A stretch of 32,776 nucleotides of DNA, from positions 1-32,776 of the forward strand of contig CAYPIE010000066.1 in NCBI GenBank assembly GCA_964410665.1. The letters are read 5' to 3'. Positions 18,164-27,190 of the stretch are shown one piece after another. The notes beneath the pieces were generated by a model that had not been told where the DNA came from, did not search any database, and worked only from the letters and a program-made list of their open reading frames with translations. Every line of letters starts with the position of its first letter. Position 1 is the first letter of the stretch. Source of the DNA: CAYPIE01 sp964410665. Lineage in GTDB: Bacteria > Planctomycetota > Planctomycetia > Gemmatales > Gemmataceae. The translations under genes and the position numbers were made by a program.

Positions 18164-18216
18164 TCGGCGGAATGGTGCTGACACCCTCGTTCGGCACGCA
18201 ACGCCAAGCAAGGGGT

Positions 18217-18241
18217 GGGCCCTGACCAGGGCACAGGGCCC
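18217..18241 (+). terminator. GC-rich hairpin between the pyrophosphorylase gene and manC
   Basis: GGGCCCT (18217-18223) can pair with AGGGCCC (18235-18241) across an 11-base loop. It lies in the 133-base gap after the pyrophosphorylase stop. There is no T-run after it, so it is a weak candidate for an intrinsic terminator and could equally be an mRNA-stabilising stem. Confidence 0.3.
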
Positions 18242-18296
18242 AAAACGCTCGTATCCCGCCGACCCAAGCGACGCGATTCTTGGAAAGGATCCCCTC

Positions 18297-19376
18297 ATGC
18301 TGCACGCGCTGATCATGGCTGGTGGTGGTGGGACGCGATTTTGGCCACGCAGCCGGCGACAAAAACCCAAGCAATTTCTGTCACTGACGGGTGAACGTAG
18401 TCTGCTACAAGAAACTGTCGATCGCATCGAAGCGCAAATTCCCCTCGCGCATACCTGGATCATCACCGGTGCTACCCATGGAGAGCAGGCACAACAACAA
18501 CTGCCTCATCTGCCAGCAAACCGGATCATTGGGGAACCGGTCGGACGCGACACCGCCGCTTGTATTGGTCTTGGCGCGGCCTTGATCGCCCGGGAAGATC
18601 CCGATGCCACCATGATTGTGATGCCGGCCGATCATGTCATCGAGCCCGTCCAGGAGTTTCGCCGCGCCATCCATGCCGCTGAGCAGGTGGCCCACGAATA
18701 CCCCCATGCCTTGATCACCTTTGGCATTGCCCCGACCTTTGCCTCGATCAACTATGGCTACATCCACCGCGGGGCTCACATCACCCAACGGCAAGGAATC
18801 CATGTCCACCGCGTGGAGGATTTTCGGGAAAAACCCAGTCTCGAGCTAGCCGAACAGTACCTTGCTTCCGGGGAATATTATTGGAACAGTGGCATCTTTG
18901 TCTGGAAAGTGCAGACCATCCTCGAACAACTGCGGCAACAGCGACCGAGTCTGGCCGGGGCCATGCAACGCGTTGCCGATGCCTGGACGACGCCTGGAGC
19001 ACAGGAGATCTTTCGCCAAGAATACGAACATGTCGAAAAAATCAGCATTGATTATGCCGTGATGGAGGATGCCTCGGATGTCCTGGTGATCGAAGCACCC
19101 TATCAGTGGGACGATGTAGGGAGTTGGTTAGCCCTGGAACGACGCAAGCCTCAGGATGCCCATGGCAACACCATTCAGGGACGTCATTGTGGCTTGCATA
19201 CCCATGATTGTGTGATCGTCTCGGACAACCATCACCTGATTGCAACCATCGGGGTCAGTAACCTATTGATCGTCCAAGATGGCAATGCCACGCTGATCGC
19301 CGATCGCCGCGACGAAGCAGCGGTCAAGCAGCTGGTCGAACGCCTTCGCCAGGCTGGGCTTGAGGAATACCTGTGA
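18297..19376 (+). CDS. manC: Mannose-1-phosphate guanylyltransferase
   Basis: Forms GDP-mannose from GTP and mannose-1-phosphate. The 359-residue protein begins with the nucleotidyltransferase signature LIMAGGGGTRFWPRSR followed by KPKQFLSLTGERSLLQ. Further on are GEPVGRDTAACIGL, MPADHVI, FREKPSLELAEQYL, the metal/substrate loop GEYYWNSGIFVW, and IDYAVME to PYQWDDVGSW. Length matches the single-function enzyme, with no fused phosphomannose isomerase domain. The start has AAGGA seven bases upstream. Its stop overlaps the GTG start of ruvX by four bases (GTGA), so the two are translationally coupled. It probably supplies GDP-mannose for envelope glycans. Confidence 0.95.
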   Translation: MLHALIMAGGGGTRFWPRSRRQKPKQFLSLTGERSLLQETVDRIEAQIPLAHTWIITGATHGEQAQQQLPHLPANRIIGEPVGRDTAACIGLGAALIAREDPDATMIVMPADHVIEPVQEFRRAIHAAEQVAHEYPHALITFGIAPTFASINYGYIHRGAHITQRQGIHVHRVEDFREKPSLELAEQYLASGEYYWNSGIFVWKVQTILEQLRQQRPSLAGAMQRVADAWTTPGAQEIFRQEYEHVEKISIDYAVMEDASDVLVIEAPYQWDDVGSWLALERRKPQDAHGNTIQGRHCGLHTHDCVIVSDNHHLIATIGVSNLLIVQDGNATLIADRRDEAAVKQLVERLRQAGLEEYL

Positions 19377-19843
19377 TAACTCCCCCAGGGCGGCTTCTGG
19401 GTGTGGACTACGGCGAAGTTCGCATCGGACTGGCGATCAGTGACCCTGAACGTCGGATCGCCTCCCCGTTGCAGACGTACACACGTCGTTCCTCCAGCAT
19501 TGATGAGGGCTTCTTTCGGCTCCTTGTCGCTCGCGAGCGGGTCACCCGCTTGGTGGTGGGCCTCCCGTTGCACACCAGCGGACGCGCAGGCATTAAGGCT
19601 CAAGAGGCGCGGGCCTTTGGCCACTGGCTCGCGGAGAGTACCGAACTCCCTGTCTCCTTCTGGGATGAACGCTTCACCACGGTGGAGGCCGAGGCAGCAT
19701 TGTGGCAAGCAGGCCTGACCCACCAGCAACGCAAGCAGCGTCGCGATCGGGTGGCAGCTCAGCTGTTGTTACAGGGCTTTATCGACGCAGGATGTCCCGA
19801 GGACGATCGATCGCCGAACGATTCCTCCGCGGACCATCCTTAA
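19373..19843 (+). CDS. ruvX: RuvX/YqgF-family putative Holliday junction resolvase
   Basis: RNase H-fold nuclease family, linked to Holliday junction resolution and to pre-16S rRNA maturation. The 156 residues show the first acidic strand LLGVDYGEVRIGLAISD (Asp12), VVGLPLHTSGRAG, WDERFTTVEAEAAL and the terminal RRDRVAAQLLLQGFID, with the expected active-site acids. The start is a GTG overlapping the manC stop. Length is slightly above the usual 138-150 because of a charged C-terminal tail. The gene is convergent with hslV. Confidence 0.93.
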   Translation: MITPPGRLLGVDYGEVRIGLAISDPERRIASPLQTYTRRSSSIDEGFFRLLVARERVTRLVVGLPLHTSGRAGIKAQEARAFGHWLAESTELPVSFWDERFTTVEAEAALWQAGLTHQQRKQRRDRVAAQLLLQGFIDAGCPEDDRSPNDSSADHP

Positions 19844-19866
19844 CGGCCAAGCAATCGAACAGGAGT

Positions 19867-19893
19867 GAGCTTCCCCTAAGCCCCGGGGAGCTC
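19867..19893. terminator. Possible bidirectional hairpin between ruvX and hslV
   Basis: GAGCT(T)CCCC and GGGGAGCTC form a nine-base-pair stem with one bulged T around an eight-base loop. It sits between the converging genes and overlaps the hslV stop codon (19876-19878). No T-tract is evident on either side, so its role in termination is uncertain. Confidence 0.3.
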
Positions 19894-20430
19894 GACCACA
19901 TCAATCATTCGATTGGTGTAGATGCAAATGTCTCCAGTAATCTCCAGAGCCGCCCGGACGATCTCCGGAGCCGACAGTGAGGCATGGGCTTTGAGGGCGC
20001 GGGCCGCGGCCAAGGCATACCCTCCCCCCGAGCCGATGGCCAGCACCTCATCGCTGGGTTGAATCACATCGCCTGTCCCACTCAACAGCAGCAGGTGCTG
20101 TGCATCCAGGACGATCAGCATCGCTTCTAGCCGACGCAGGGCTCGGTCCATCCGCCAGTCCTTGGCCAGTTCGGCGGCCGCCCGCGGCACCGAGCCTTGA
20201 TGATCCTTGAGCTTGGTCTCAAAGCGTTCCAGCAAGGCAAAGGCATCTGCGGCTGCCCCAGCAAAGCCCGCGGCGACCTTGCCCTCGGCCAGTGTGCGGA
20301 TCTTGTGCGCGTCATTTTTCATGACCAAGTTACCAAGGGTTACCTGGCCATCGCCGCCAATGGCCGCCCGACCTTGATGACGCACCGCAAGGATCGTCGT
20401 GGCATGGATGGCTGGTTGTGAACGGTTCAT
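19876..20430 (-). CDS. hslV: HslV, peptidase subunit of the HslUV protease
   Basis: Threonine peptidase that forms dodecamers and works with the ATPase HslU. From the ATG at 20430 the protein is 184 residues, with a ten-residue leader before Thr11, the expected catalytic N-terminal threonine after processing (TTILAVRHQGRAAIGGDGQVT), then KVAAGFAGAAADAFALLERFE, LLLSGTGDVIQP, AIGSGGGYALAAARAL and the terminal ICIYTN segment. A TGAGGA ribosome binding site lies about eight bases upstream. The longer frame to 20544 has no family resemblance. The usual partner gene hslU is not adjacent; the next gene downstream, ruvX, lies on the opposite strand. It follows the ThuA/dehydrogenase gene with a 134-base gap, likely as a separate unit. 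Confidence 0.95.
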   Translation of the reverse strand: MNRSQPAIHATTILAVRHQGRAAIGGDGQVTLGNLVMKNDAHKIRTLAEGKVAAGFAGAAADAFALLERFETKLKDHQGSVPRAAAELAKDWRMDRALRRLEAMLIVLDAQHLLLLSGTGDVIQPSDEVLAIGSGGGYALAAARALKAHASLSAPEIVRAALEITGDICIYTNRMIDVVELPGA

Positions 20431-20564
20431 CAGTGCATCCTCACGATTGCGGAGCCGCAGCCCACTTCGGCACCGACCAAAGGCTATGAAAACTCCCCGG
20501 AACATTCCGGATAGGTCCCGGATAGGTTCGACGAGAACCAACACTGTCGCCGCGATTGGACAGT

Positions 20565-23500
20565 CTACTCGCCATTGCTCGTCTCGACCGTGATTGCCAT
20601 GACGATCGGCGCGGTGCGGTCACGCCCCTTAACCAGTTCGATCGTCTCGATCACCTGCTCCGGTCTCTTCGGCTCGATGGCGAGATAGCGTAGTTGCTGG
20701 CCGCCCAGGCTGAAGGCAAACTCCGAGCCGGGGACATCGACACGGCGGATATAGTCAGCGAAATGGACCCCGTTGCGTAGCGGGTGATCCTCAACGGTCC
20801 GGTTGGCGTATCGGAGCCGCACAATCACTGACACTGACTTCTGGCCGGCCGCTGGATAACCCCAGCCGCTGATCCCGGAGAGTAGGTGGATTGCCTTTGC
20901 CGGGGTGTTGCATGGAATACTGACCGACCGTGGCATCTTCGGCGGCAAGCTGCCCAGCGGGCCGTTGAGCAGGATAATGTTCGGCTGGGATTTGTCCCGC
21001 GGATCGACGAACTGGAACGGCACCCCGGCCACCGTCCGCGGCTTCCAGTCGGGCAGCACCAGCCGGTCCGGGCCGTTGTCGCCTTCGTGGAACAGCCCCT
21101 TGGTGCTGATGGCGGTGGCCACCCGGTGCAGCGGCAGCGGCAGGTAGCGGCCTTTGGCGGTCAAGAACGCCAGCAGATGGCTCATCTCGTCGACCGTCAT
21201 CTGCTTCTCAAAGCCTTCCGGCATCAGCGACTTCGGGGAGGCGATCAGCTGATCGATGTCGGCCCGTTGCAATTGAGTTCGCTTGGCATTGGTGTCGATC
21301 AGCTCGATGGTGGTTCGCGACTCGCCGGCCAGCATGCCATTGAGAATGCGGCCGTCCAGCGTTGCCACCGTATAGGTGCGGTAGTTGCCCTCGACCGAGC
21401 GGCTCGGGTCGAGGATGTGCACCAGCAGTTCCTCCTTGGGATGCACGGCCATACCCGTCAAATCCGGACCGATGTTCTGGCCTTGACCCGAATGCATATG
21501 GCAGTTGGCGCAGTGCTTGCCAAACAGCAATTTGCCCGCGGCGACCTCGCCGGGCTGTTTGGTCGCGGCCAGGTAAGCCTCGACTACCTTCACCCGGTCG
21601 GGGTTGGGGATGCCGCCGCCTTTGGCCATCAAGTCGCGGGCCCGTTGCCGCAGGCCGGCGTCGGGGTAGTTCTGTAGCAGTTGTTTCTGGTCCAGCTTGA
21701 GGTCGCTGAGGCGGACTTGGCCGTCGGCGAGCCCGTCGAGCAGAGCCCCGGTGCTGGCCGGCCGGGCCAGGAGCAGGCGGAGGCCCGCCTCCTTGGCACC
21801 GGGTGTCCAGTTCAGCATCTGCTGTACTACCGAGGCGCCGAGACTGCTGGCGGTGCTGCTACGCAGGGCCTCGAACAACCCGGCAGTCAGCCCCGGGCTG
21901 TTCTGTGGCGTCACCTCAGCCAACACCTGGTTGACCACCTGGCCGTCGGCGGGCCGGAACTCGATCAGCTGCCGCGCCGCGGCGAGTCGCGCGGCATCGG
22001 GTTGTGCAAAGTCGGTCAGAGTCTCCCGGAGGTCGGCCAGGATTTTTTCCTCATATTGGGCCAGCCCGGTGCTGCTCCACTTCTGCGCCAGTTGCAGCAG
22101 TTGGCTTTTTGCTCCAACATCGATGCGCTCGAACAGAGTCACTAGCCTAGAGTTCGCGGTGGCCCCCAGGGTGATGCGGTGGTCCGCTGGCCAGCCACGC
22201 TGTAGCCCGGCCAGCACCTCCTCAGTTACCGCTGGATCCGCCTTTGTCAGGCCGGTGAGTAGCCGCTCGAGGGTGGCAGCGTCCGGTTTGCCGCGAGCGA
22301 TGTGCTCGGCCACGGTAGCGATGAGCTGTTGGCCGCGGGTATCCAGGGTCGGTTTCTGGACGGCTCCGAGACCCTCCAGGAAGGCGACCGCATGGCTGGC
22401 AGCGGCGCTGGTCAGGGCATCGGCTAGCCACCGATCCTGTGTCACGGTGCCATTTCGGGCCAGGACGGCCAGTGTTTTGCCGGCGGCATCATGGGCCGGC
22501 TGATCGGCCAAAGCGAGTAACGCCGCCAATTGCACTTGGGCGTCAGGATCAGTGCATACCCCCGTCTGTAGGATCGCCTGTGTTGCCTCCGGACCGGCCG
22601 GCAGGGTCAGCGCTGCATTGCGTCGCACTCCTGCCGAGGGGTGCTTCAGCGATTTGACCACCGCGGCAAACACCTCGGCATGATTAAGGTCGATCACCCC
22701 CAGGCCGTGCAGCGTCCAAAGAGCGTGGATGGCACCGACGTTTAAGCCGATCGCATCAGTCGACTGATTGGCCAGTAGTTCGAGCAGTTGCGGCACTGCC
22801 TCGATGGCATGCTGCTCAACTAGCAGCCGTTGCGCTTGCTTGCGCCACAACAGGGTCGGGCTGGTCAGTGCTTGGACCAACTGCATCACCGCGGCGTCAG
22901 CCAGTGACACCGGCATGGCGACATCGTTGCCGGTGTAGACTAAGCGGTAGATGCGGCCGTGCTTTTTGTCGCGCAGGTCAGACTCATAGGCGTTGCCCTT
23001 GCCAGTCTTGAAGCCACGGGGCGTCGGGTTGTGCTGGACGATGAAGTTGTACCAGTCCAGAATCCACACGTTGCCATCGGGGCCCACCTCGGCCATGATC
23101 GGGGCGGTCCACTCATCGTCGCTGGCGACCAGGTTACAGGGACTGGTCGAGCGGAAGTCGGCGCCTTGACCGTTCAGGACAAAGGTGCCCACCAGGTGGC
23201 CGGTCGGTCCGCAGACGAAGGCAGTGCGGTTCCACCAAGCTTCGGGGTAGTTGCGTGCGGTGTACAGGGCATGGCCGGCGCCGGCGGTGTAGCCGCCGTG
23301 GTGATCAACCTGGCGGATGCGATCGGTGACCGGGTCGAACTTGTGCGTGTCAGCGATGGTGCCTAGCTGATCCGGGCCCCAGCCGCGGACCCGTTCGTAG
23401 TAGCGGTTCGGAATCGGCATGTAGACGCTGGGGTTGCGGTTGGCGGTCGAGCCGAAGACGATGCCCTCCTCGCTAAAACCCAGGCCCCAGGTGTTGTTGT

Positions 23501-24968
23501 TGGTTGAGCGGATAAACTCGATCGCGGTCACACTGGGCGGGTCCTGGTGGTCGAGCTTAAAGCGGAAGAAACCCATCCGGAACCCGGGCTGAGCTTCACC
23601 GTTGATTTCTGGACGGGACAGGTTGTAGCCCTGCATGCCCCAGACCCAGTTGTCTAGCCCGTAATGGAAGTTACTCACTCCTCCGTGCGTGTCGCCGAGG
23701 GCCCAGCCGGAGATGAGAACTTTGCGCAGGTCGGCCTTGTTATCTCCGTTGGTGTCCTTGAGGTAGAGCGTCTCGGTACCGTTCTGGACAATGACGCCGC
23801 CGCGGTAGGGGAGCAGCGTGGTCGGGATGCTTAGGCCCTCGGCAAAGACGGTAAAGTGGTCGGCTTTCCCGTCGCGGTCACGGTCTTCGCAAATACGGAT
23901 GCGGTCGCGGCCCTGGTTGCCCGCTTTCAGTTCATTGGGATAGTCGACTGTCTCGGCGACCCACAGCCGGCCGCGCTCATCCCAGTTCATACAGATCGGC
24001 TTGCCACCGAGCTCGGGTTCGGCGGCGAACAGCCGCAATTCAAACCCCTTTGGCACGTGGAAATGCTTGTGCGATTCCTCGGGCGGCAGGGGCCGCTGCA
24101 TCTTGGTCAGCGGCTCGGCCTGAGTGCCCCACTGGCGGCTGGGCGGGTAGTTCGGGATCTTGGCGCCGACGTCGACATAGGTGAACGGGGCCACATCCTG
24201 ACGGGCTTCGGTCAGCTTCGGGACCGGGAATGGCGTACGCTCCGCGAAGTCGCCGGCTAGGGCCGGGTTCTGGCCACAGGCCCAGCGGATGCCGCGCTCG
24301 AGCAGGTTGTGAAAGCCGGGCTCACCCCAAGTCCGCTGGTCGTGGCCCCAGGCGGTGTAGAAGACGCGACCTTTGCCGTGGGTATGGACCCAGGTCCAGG
24401 GCTCACGCTGCTGGCCGTCGGCCTGCTCGCCCTGGACACGGTACTCCAGGACGGTGCGGTTGTCCGGGTGGTGCCGCCGGTGGACGTAAGTCTCGTCCCA
24501 GCTCGTGAAGCCGCCAAAGCCCTGCATGATCGGGTGGTTCGGCGCGGCGATTTCGGTGCCGAAGGTGCCAGTGCCGTGGCGGGCAAACTGGGCGCCGACC
24601 AAGCGCACATACGCATCGGAGTTCAAGAAACAGTACGAGGCGCAGTGCAGCGGAATGAAACCCTTGCCACCAGCGACAAAGTCGAGCAAGGCCTGTTCAT
24701 GCTCCGGCTCGATCTTCGGATGGTTGGCGTAGATGATCAAGCCCTCGAACTGCTTGAGTGCCTGCGGGTTGAGCAGGGCGAGTTCCTCGGAATATTGCAC
24801 GTCGATGCCGCGGGCGGCCAGGACTGGGCGAATTTGCTCGAAGCGGCGAGCCGGTTGATGGTGGCCGTCGTCGCCGAGGAAGAGCAGCTTCAGAGGTTCA
24901 TCCGGTTCGGCTGCTCGGGTCGAACATGGCAGCACGAAAACCAGCAACAGGAACACCCATCTGAACAT
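20565..24968 (-). CDS. ThuA / PVC-type membrane-bound dehydrogenase / cytochrome c fusion protein
   Basis: A 1467-residue exported protein probably acting in oxidative sugar or carbohydrate metabolism; the substrate is unknown. It has a signal peptide (hydrophobic run after MFRW, cleavage near TRAAEP); a ThuA-like trehalose-utilisation domain (about 26-235; GLIIYANHP, GKGFIPLHCASYCF); a beta-propeller dehydrogenase-like domain (about 290-690) with Ca-binding-like EDRDRDGKAD and KDTNGDNKAD; a HEAT-like helical region (about 700-1110); a c-type heme domain with CANCH at 1153-1157 and GPDLTG, then a GRILNGMLAGESR segment typical of planctomycete heme-binding domains; and a C-terminal beta domain (about 1290-1467) resembling NPCBM-like modules. 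GGAG six bases before the ATG supports the start. It stands alone, divergent from the ABC exporter. Confidence 0.92.
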   Translation of the reverse strand: MFRWVFLLLVFVLPCSTRAAEPDEPLKLLFLGDDGHHQPARRFEQIRPVLAARGIDVQYSEELALLNPQALKQFEGLIIYANHPKIEPEHEQALLDFVAGGKGFIPLHCASYCFLNSDAYVRLVGAQFARHGTGTFGTEIAAPNHPIMQGFGGFTSWDETYVHRRHHPDNRTVLEYRVQGEQADGQQREPWTWVHTHGKGRVFYTAWGHDQRTWGEPGFHNLLERGIRWACGQNPALAGDFAERTPFPVPKLTEARQDVAPFTYVDVGAKIPNYPPSRQWGTQAEPLTKMQRPLPPEESHKHFHVPKGFELRLFAAEPELGGKPICMNWDERGRLWVAETVDYPNELKAGNQGRDRIRICEDRDRDGKADHFTVFAEGLSIPTTLLPYRGGVIVQNGTETLYLKDTNGDNKADLRKVLISGWALGDTHGGVSNFHYGLDNWVWGMQGYNLSRPEINGEAQPGFRMGFFRFKLDHQDPPSVTAIEFIRSTNNNTWGLGFSEEGIVFGSTANRNPSVYMPIPNRYYERVRGWGPDQLGTIADTHKFDPVTDRIRQVDHHGGYTAGAGHALYTARNYPEAWWNRTAFVCGPTGHLVGTFVLNGQGADFRSTSPCNLVASDDEWTAPIMAEVGPDGNVWILDWYNFIVQHNPTPRGFKTGKGNAYESDLRDKKHGRIYRLVYTGNDVAMPVSLADAAVMQLVQALTSPTLLWRKQAQRLLVEQHAIEAVPQLLELLANQSTDAIGLNVGAIHALWTLHGLGVIDLNHAEVFAAVVKSLKHPSAGVRRNAALTLPAGPEATQAILQTGVCTDPDAQVQLAALLALADQPAHDAAGKTLAVLARNGTVTQDRWLADALTSAAASHAVAFLEGLGAVQKPTLDTRGQQLIATVAEHIARGKPDAATLERLLTGLTKADPAVTEEVLAGLQRGWPADHRITLGATANSRLVTLFERIDVGAKSQLLQLAQKWSSTGLAQYEEKILADLRETLTDFAQPDAARLAAARQLIEFRPADGQVVNQVLAEVTPQNSPGLTAGLFEALRSSTASSLGASVVQQMLNWTPGAKEAGLRLLLARPASTGALLDGLADGQVRLSDLKLDQKQLLQNYPDAGLRQRARDLMAKGGGIPNPDRVKVVEAYLAATKQPGEVAAGKLLFGKHCANCHMHSGQGQNIGPDLTGMAVHPKEELLVHILDPSRSVEGNYRTYTVATLDGRILNGMLAGESRTTIELIDTNAKRTQLQRADIDQLIASPKSLMPEGFEKQMTVDEMSHLLAFLTAKGRYLPLPLHRVATAISTKGLFHEGDNGPDRLVLPDWKPRTVAGVPFQFVDPRDKSQPNIILLNGPLGSLPPKMPRSVSIPCNTPAKAIHLLSGISGWGYPAAGQKSVSVIVRLRYANRTVEDHPLRNGVHFADYIRRVDVPGSEFAFSLGGQQLRYLAIEPKRPEQVIETIELVKGRDRTAPIVMAITVETSNGE

Positions 24969-25147
24969 TCAAAGCTCCTAAGCAACACGCCAGATCTGTA
25001 GAGGTAAGATTCTGTCCAGTATCGCCCATGCCGACGGCAAGATCCAGAGGAGGGCACGGGGAGGCAACCCGGGTTGCTCCGGGCTTCCAGGTTGGGGTAT
25101 AAGGACGCGGCGGATCAGGGATGTTCCGATCAGTCAGCGATGGATCG

Positions 25148-27190
25148 ATGAAAAACTTTCTCCGCGCGTTGCGCTACTCCTGGACCTATCGCCATCGGCT
25201 GCTCATTTCTGTGGCCTGTGCGGTGATTGCCGCCGCCCTCTGGGGCCTGAACTTTACGGTCCTGTATCCGGTGCTGCAGGTGCTTTCCAAGGGGGTGACT
25301 CTGCAAGAATGGGTGGATCGGGAGATTCAAACCACTGAAGCGCGGATCACGAAGCTACAAACCTTGCTCAATGATCCTCAAGGTGCCTATAAGCAGCTTG
25401 AGAATATTGAACAATGGGCTCCAAGCTCACTCCGGGACCGCGAAGAAACAAAAGTCACTGGTTTTATTGCCAAAAAAGAGAGTGAGCTTGATAGCGAACG
25501 CACCCGGCTTTATCGCTACCAACTGCTACGCCAACATGGCATCCGCTACCTTCCAAATGACCGCTTTGAGACCCTCGCATGTCTGTTAGGACTGGTGCTG
25601 GCGGGGGTTCTGCTCAAAGGACTCTTTGAGTTCATCCATGAGGTGCTCGTCGGCGATGTGATGAATCGCACTTTATACGACATCCGCAACCGTTTCTTTC
25701 GCAAGGTCATTCATCAGGATCTGAAGCAGTTTAGCGACCATGGCTCACACCAACTGATGGCCCGGTTTACCAACGATATGGAAACTCTGGGCTATGGTGT
25801 GCGGTTTCTCTACGGCAAGGTGATCGCCGAACCGCTGCGTGCTTTGTCGTGCATCGTCATTGCCATGCTGATCTGCTGGCAGTTGACCGTCCTGTTTTTG
25901 GTGGTGGTGCCCTTGGGCTTGGTCATCATGACCAAGGTTAGTCGGCTGATCAAGCGTGCAACACGCAAAGTTCTCGAAGGCATGTCGCAGATCTACAAGA
26001 TTTTGCAGGAAACCTTTAGCGGCATCCGGGTGGTCAAGGTGTTCACCATGGAGCCTTATGAACGTCGCCGCTTCAAGGACGCGACACATGACTACTACCG
26101 GAAGGCGATGCGGGTGGTCCACATTGATGCCCTATCGGGTCCGGTCGTGGAACTGCTTGGCGTCGCCGCGATCTCGTTGGCGTTGCTAGCGGGGTCCTAT
26201 CTTGTCCTGCGTAATGAGACCCATCTGTTTGGCATGCGGATGACGCATACCCCGCTGGATGCAGAGGAACTATTGCAGCTGTATCTGCTGCTGGCGGCGA
26301 TTGCCGATCCGGTGCGCAAGCTGTCACGCGTTTACACTAAGATCCAATCGGGAGCGGCGGCGGCGGATCGTATTTTTGGCTATCTGGATCTGCAACCGCA
26401 GGTAAACCTCAATCCCGACGGGCCTCGGTTGCGGCCACCGGCTAAGTCGCTGGAGTTTCGCAATGTCTGTTTCTCGTATGAACCGGGTCGGGATATTCTC
26501 ACGGGCATTGACCTGACCGTGCCCGCGGGAGAGATCATTGCCATCGTTGGCAAGAATGGCTCGGGGAAGTCGACACTACTCGGACTGCTGCCGCGATTGT
26601 ATGATCCGGACCATGGTTCGGTGCTGATCGATGGGATTGACATCCGCATGGTGAACCTGCGCAGCCTCCGTCGCCAAATCGGCGTGGTCACCCAGGAAAC
26701 CTTTCTGTTTGACGACACCATTTACAACAACATCGCCTACGGGAACCGTTCGGCCACCCAGGACGAGGTCGAGACGGCGGCTAAGCGTGCCTTTGTCCAT
26801 GAGCAAATTGTGGCAAAGCTGCCCCACGGCTATGCAACGCCGTTGGGCGAGACCGGACGGTTGCTCTCCGGCGGTGAGCGACAAAAGCTTGCCCTGGCCC
26901 GGGCCATTCTGCGCAACCCTAGCATCCTGATCCTGGATGAGTTCACCAGCCAGTATGACAGCGAATCGGAAGCGCAAATCCATCAGGCGCTACATTCGTT
27001 TATGAAGGGCCGTACCACCTTTGTCATCACCCATCGACTGAACACCTTGCAGATCGCCGACCGAATCGTGGTGCTCGATGCGGGGCGGATTGTCGCCGTC
27101 GGCACGCACGCCGAACTCCTGAGGATCTGCCCGCTGTATCAACGGTTGCATGAAGCTCACGATACTCCTTACGAACGGAAAAGTGCGTGA
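25148..27190 (+). CDS. MsbA-like ABC exporter (fused permease and ATPase)
   Basis: Probably flips or exports a lipid or lipid-linked sugar across the inner membrane. From the ATG at 25148 it has 680 residues: TM1 at about 17-45, a long extracytoplasmic insertion at about 47-140 rich in charged helix, TM2 at about 141-165 and further membrane helices to about 400, then the nucleotide-binding domain with Walker A GKNGSGKST (468-476), Q-loop VTQETFLFDD, signature LSGGE (573-577), Walker B Asp597/catalytic Glu598 and switch His629. An upstream ATG at 25121 would add nine residues. The stop overlaps the GTG start of the glycosyltransferase gene (GTGA), so the two are coupled. Lipid A, O-antigen or another lipid could be the cargo; context favours a glycolipid. 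Confidence 0.9.
   Translation: MKNFLRALRYSWTYRHRLLISVACAVIAAALWGLNFTVLYPVLQVLSKGVTLQEWVDREIQTTEARITKLQTLLNDPQGAYKQLENIEQWAPSSLRDREETKVTGFIAKKESELDSERTRLYRYQLLRQHGIRYLPNDRFETLACLLGLVLAGVLLKGLFEFIHEVLVGDVMNRTLYDIRNRFFRKVIHQDLKQFSDHGSHQLMARFTNDMETLGYGVRFLYGKVIAEPLRALSCIVIAMLICWQLTVLFLVVVPLGLVIMTKVSRLIKRATRKVLEGMSQIYKILQETFSGIRVVKVFTMEPYERRRFKDATHDYYRKAMRVVHIDALSGPVVELLGVAAISLALLAGSYLVLRNETHLFGMRMTHTPLDAEELLQLYLLLAAIADPVRKLSRVYTKIQSGAAAADRIFGYLDLQPQVNLNPDGPRLRPPAKSLEFRNVCFSYEPGRDILTGIDLTVPAGEIIAIVGKNGSGKSTLLGLLPRLYDPDHGSVLIDGIDIRMVNLRSLRRQIGVVTQETFLFDDTIYNNIAYGNRSATQDEVETAAKRAFVHEQIVAKLPHGYATPLGETGRLLSGGERQKLALARAILRNPSILILDEFTSQYDSESEAQIHQALHSFMKGRTTFVITHRLNTLQIADRIVVLDAGRIVAVGTHAELLRICPLYQRLHEAHDTPYERKSA

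Noticed and set aside
20431..20544. 38-codon N-terminal extension of HslV
   Set aside because: The catalytic threonine must be near the N-terminus, and the ATG at 20430 has a good ribosome binding site.
20886..21677. 263-codon plus-strand frame opposite the dehydrogenase fusion
   Set aside because: It covers the coding strand of the cytochrome c domain in antisense and has no independent support.
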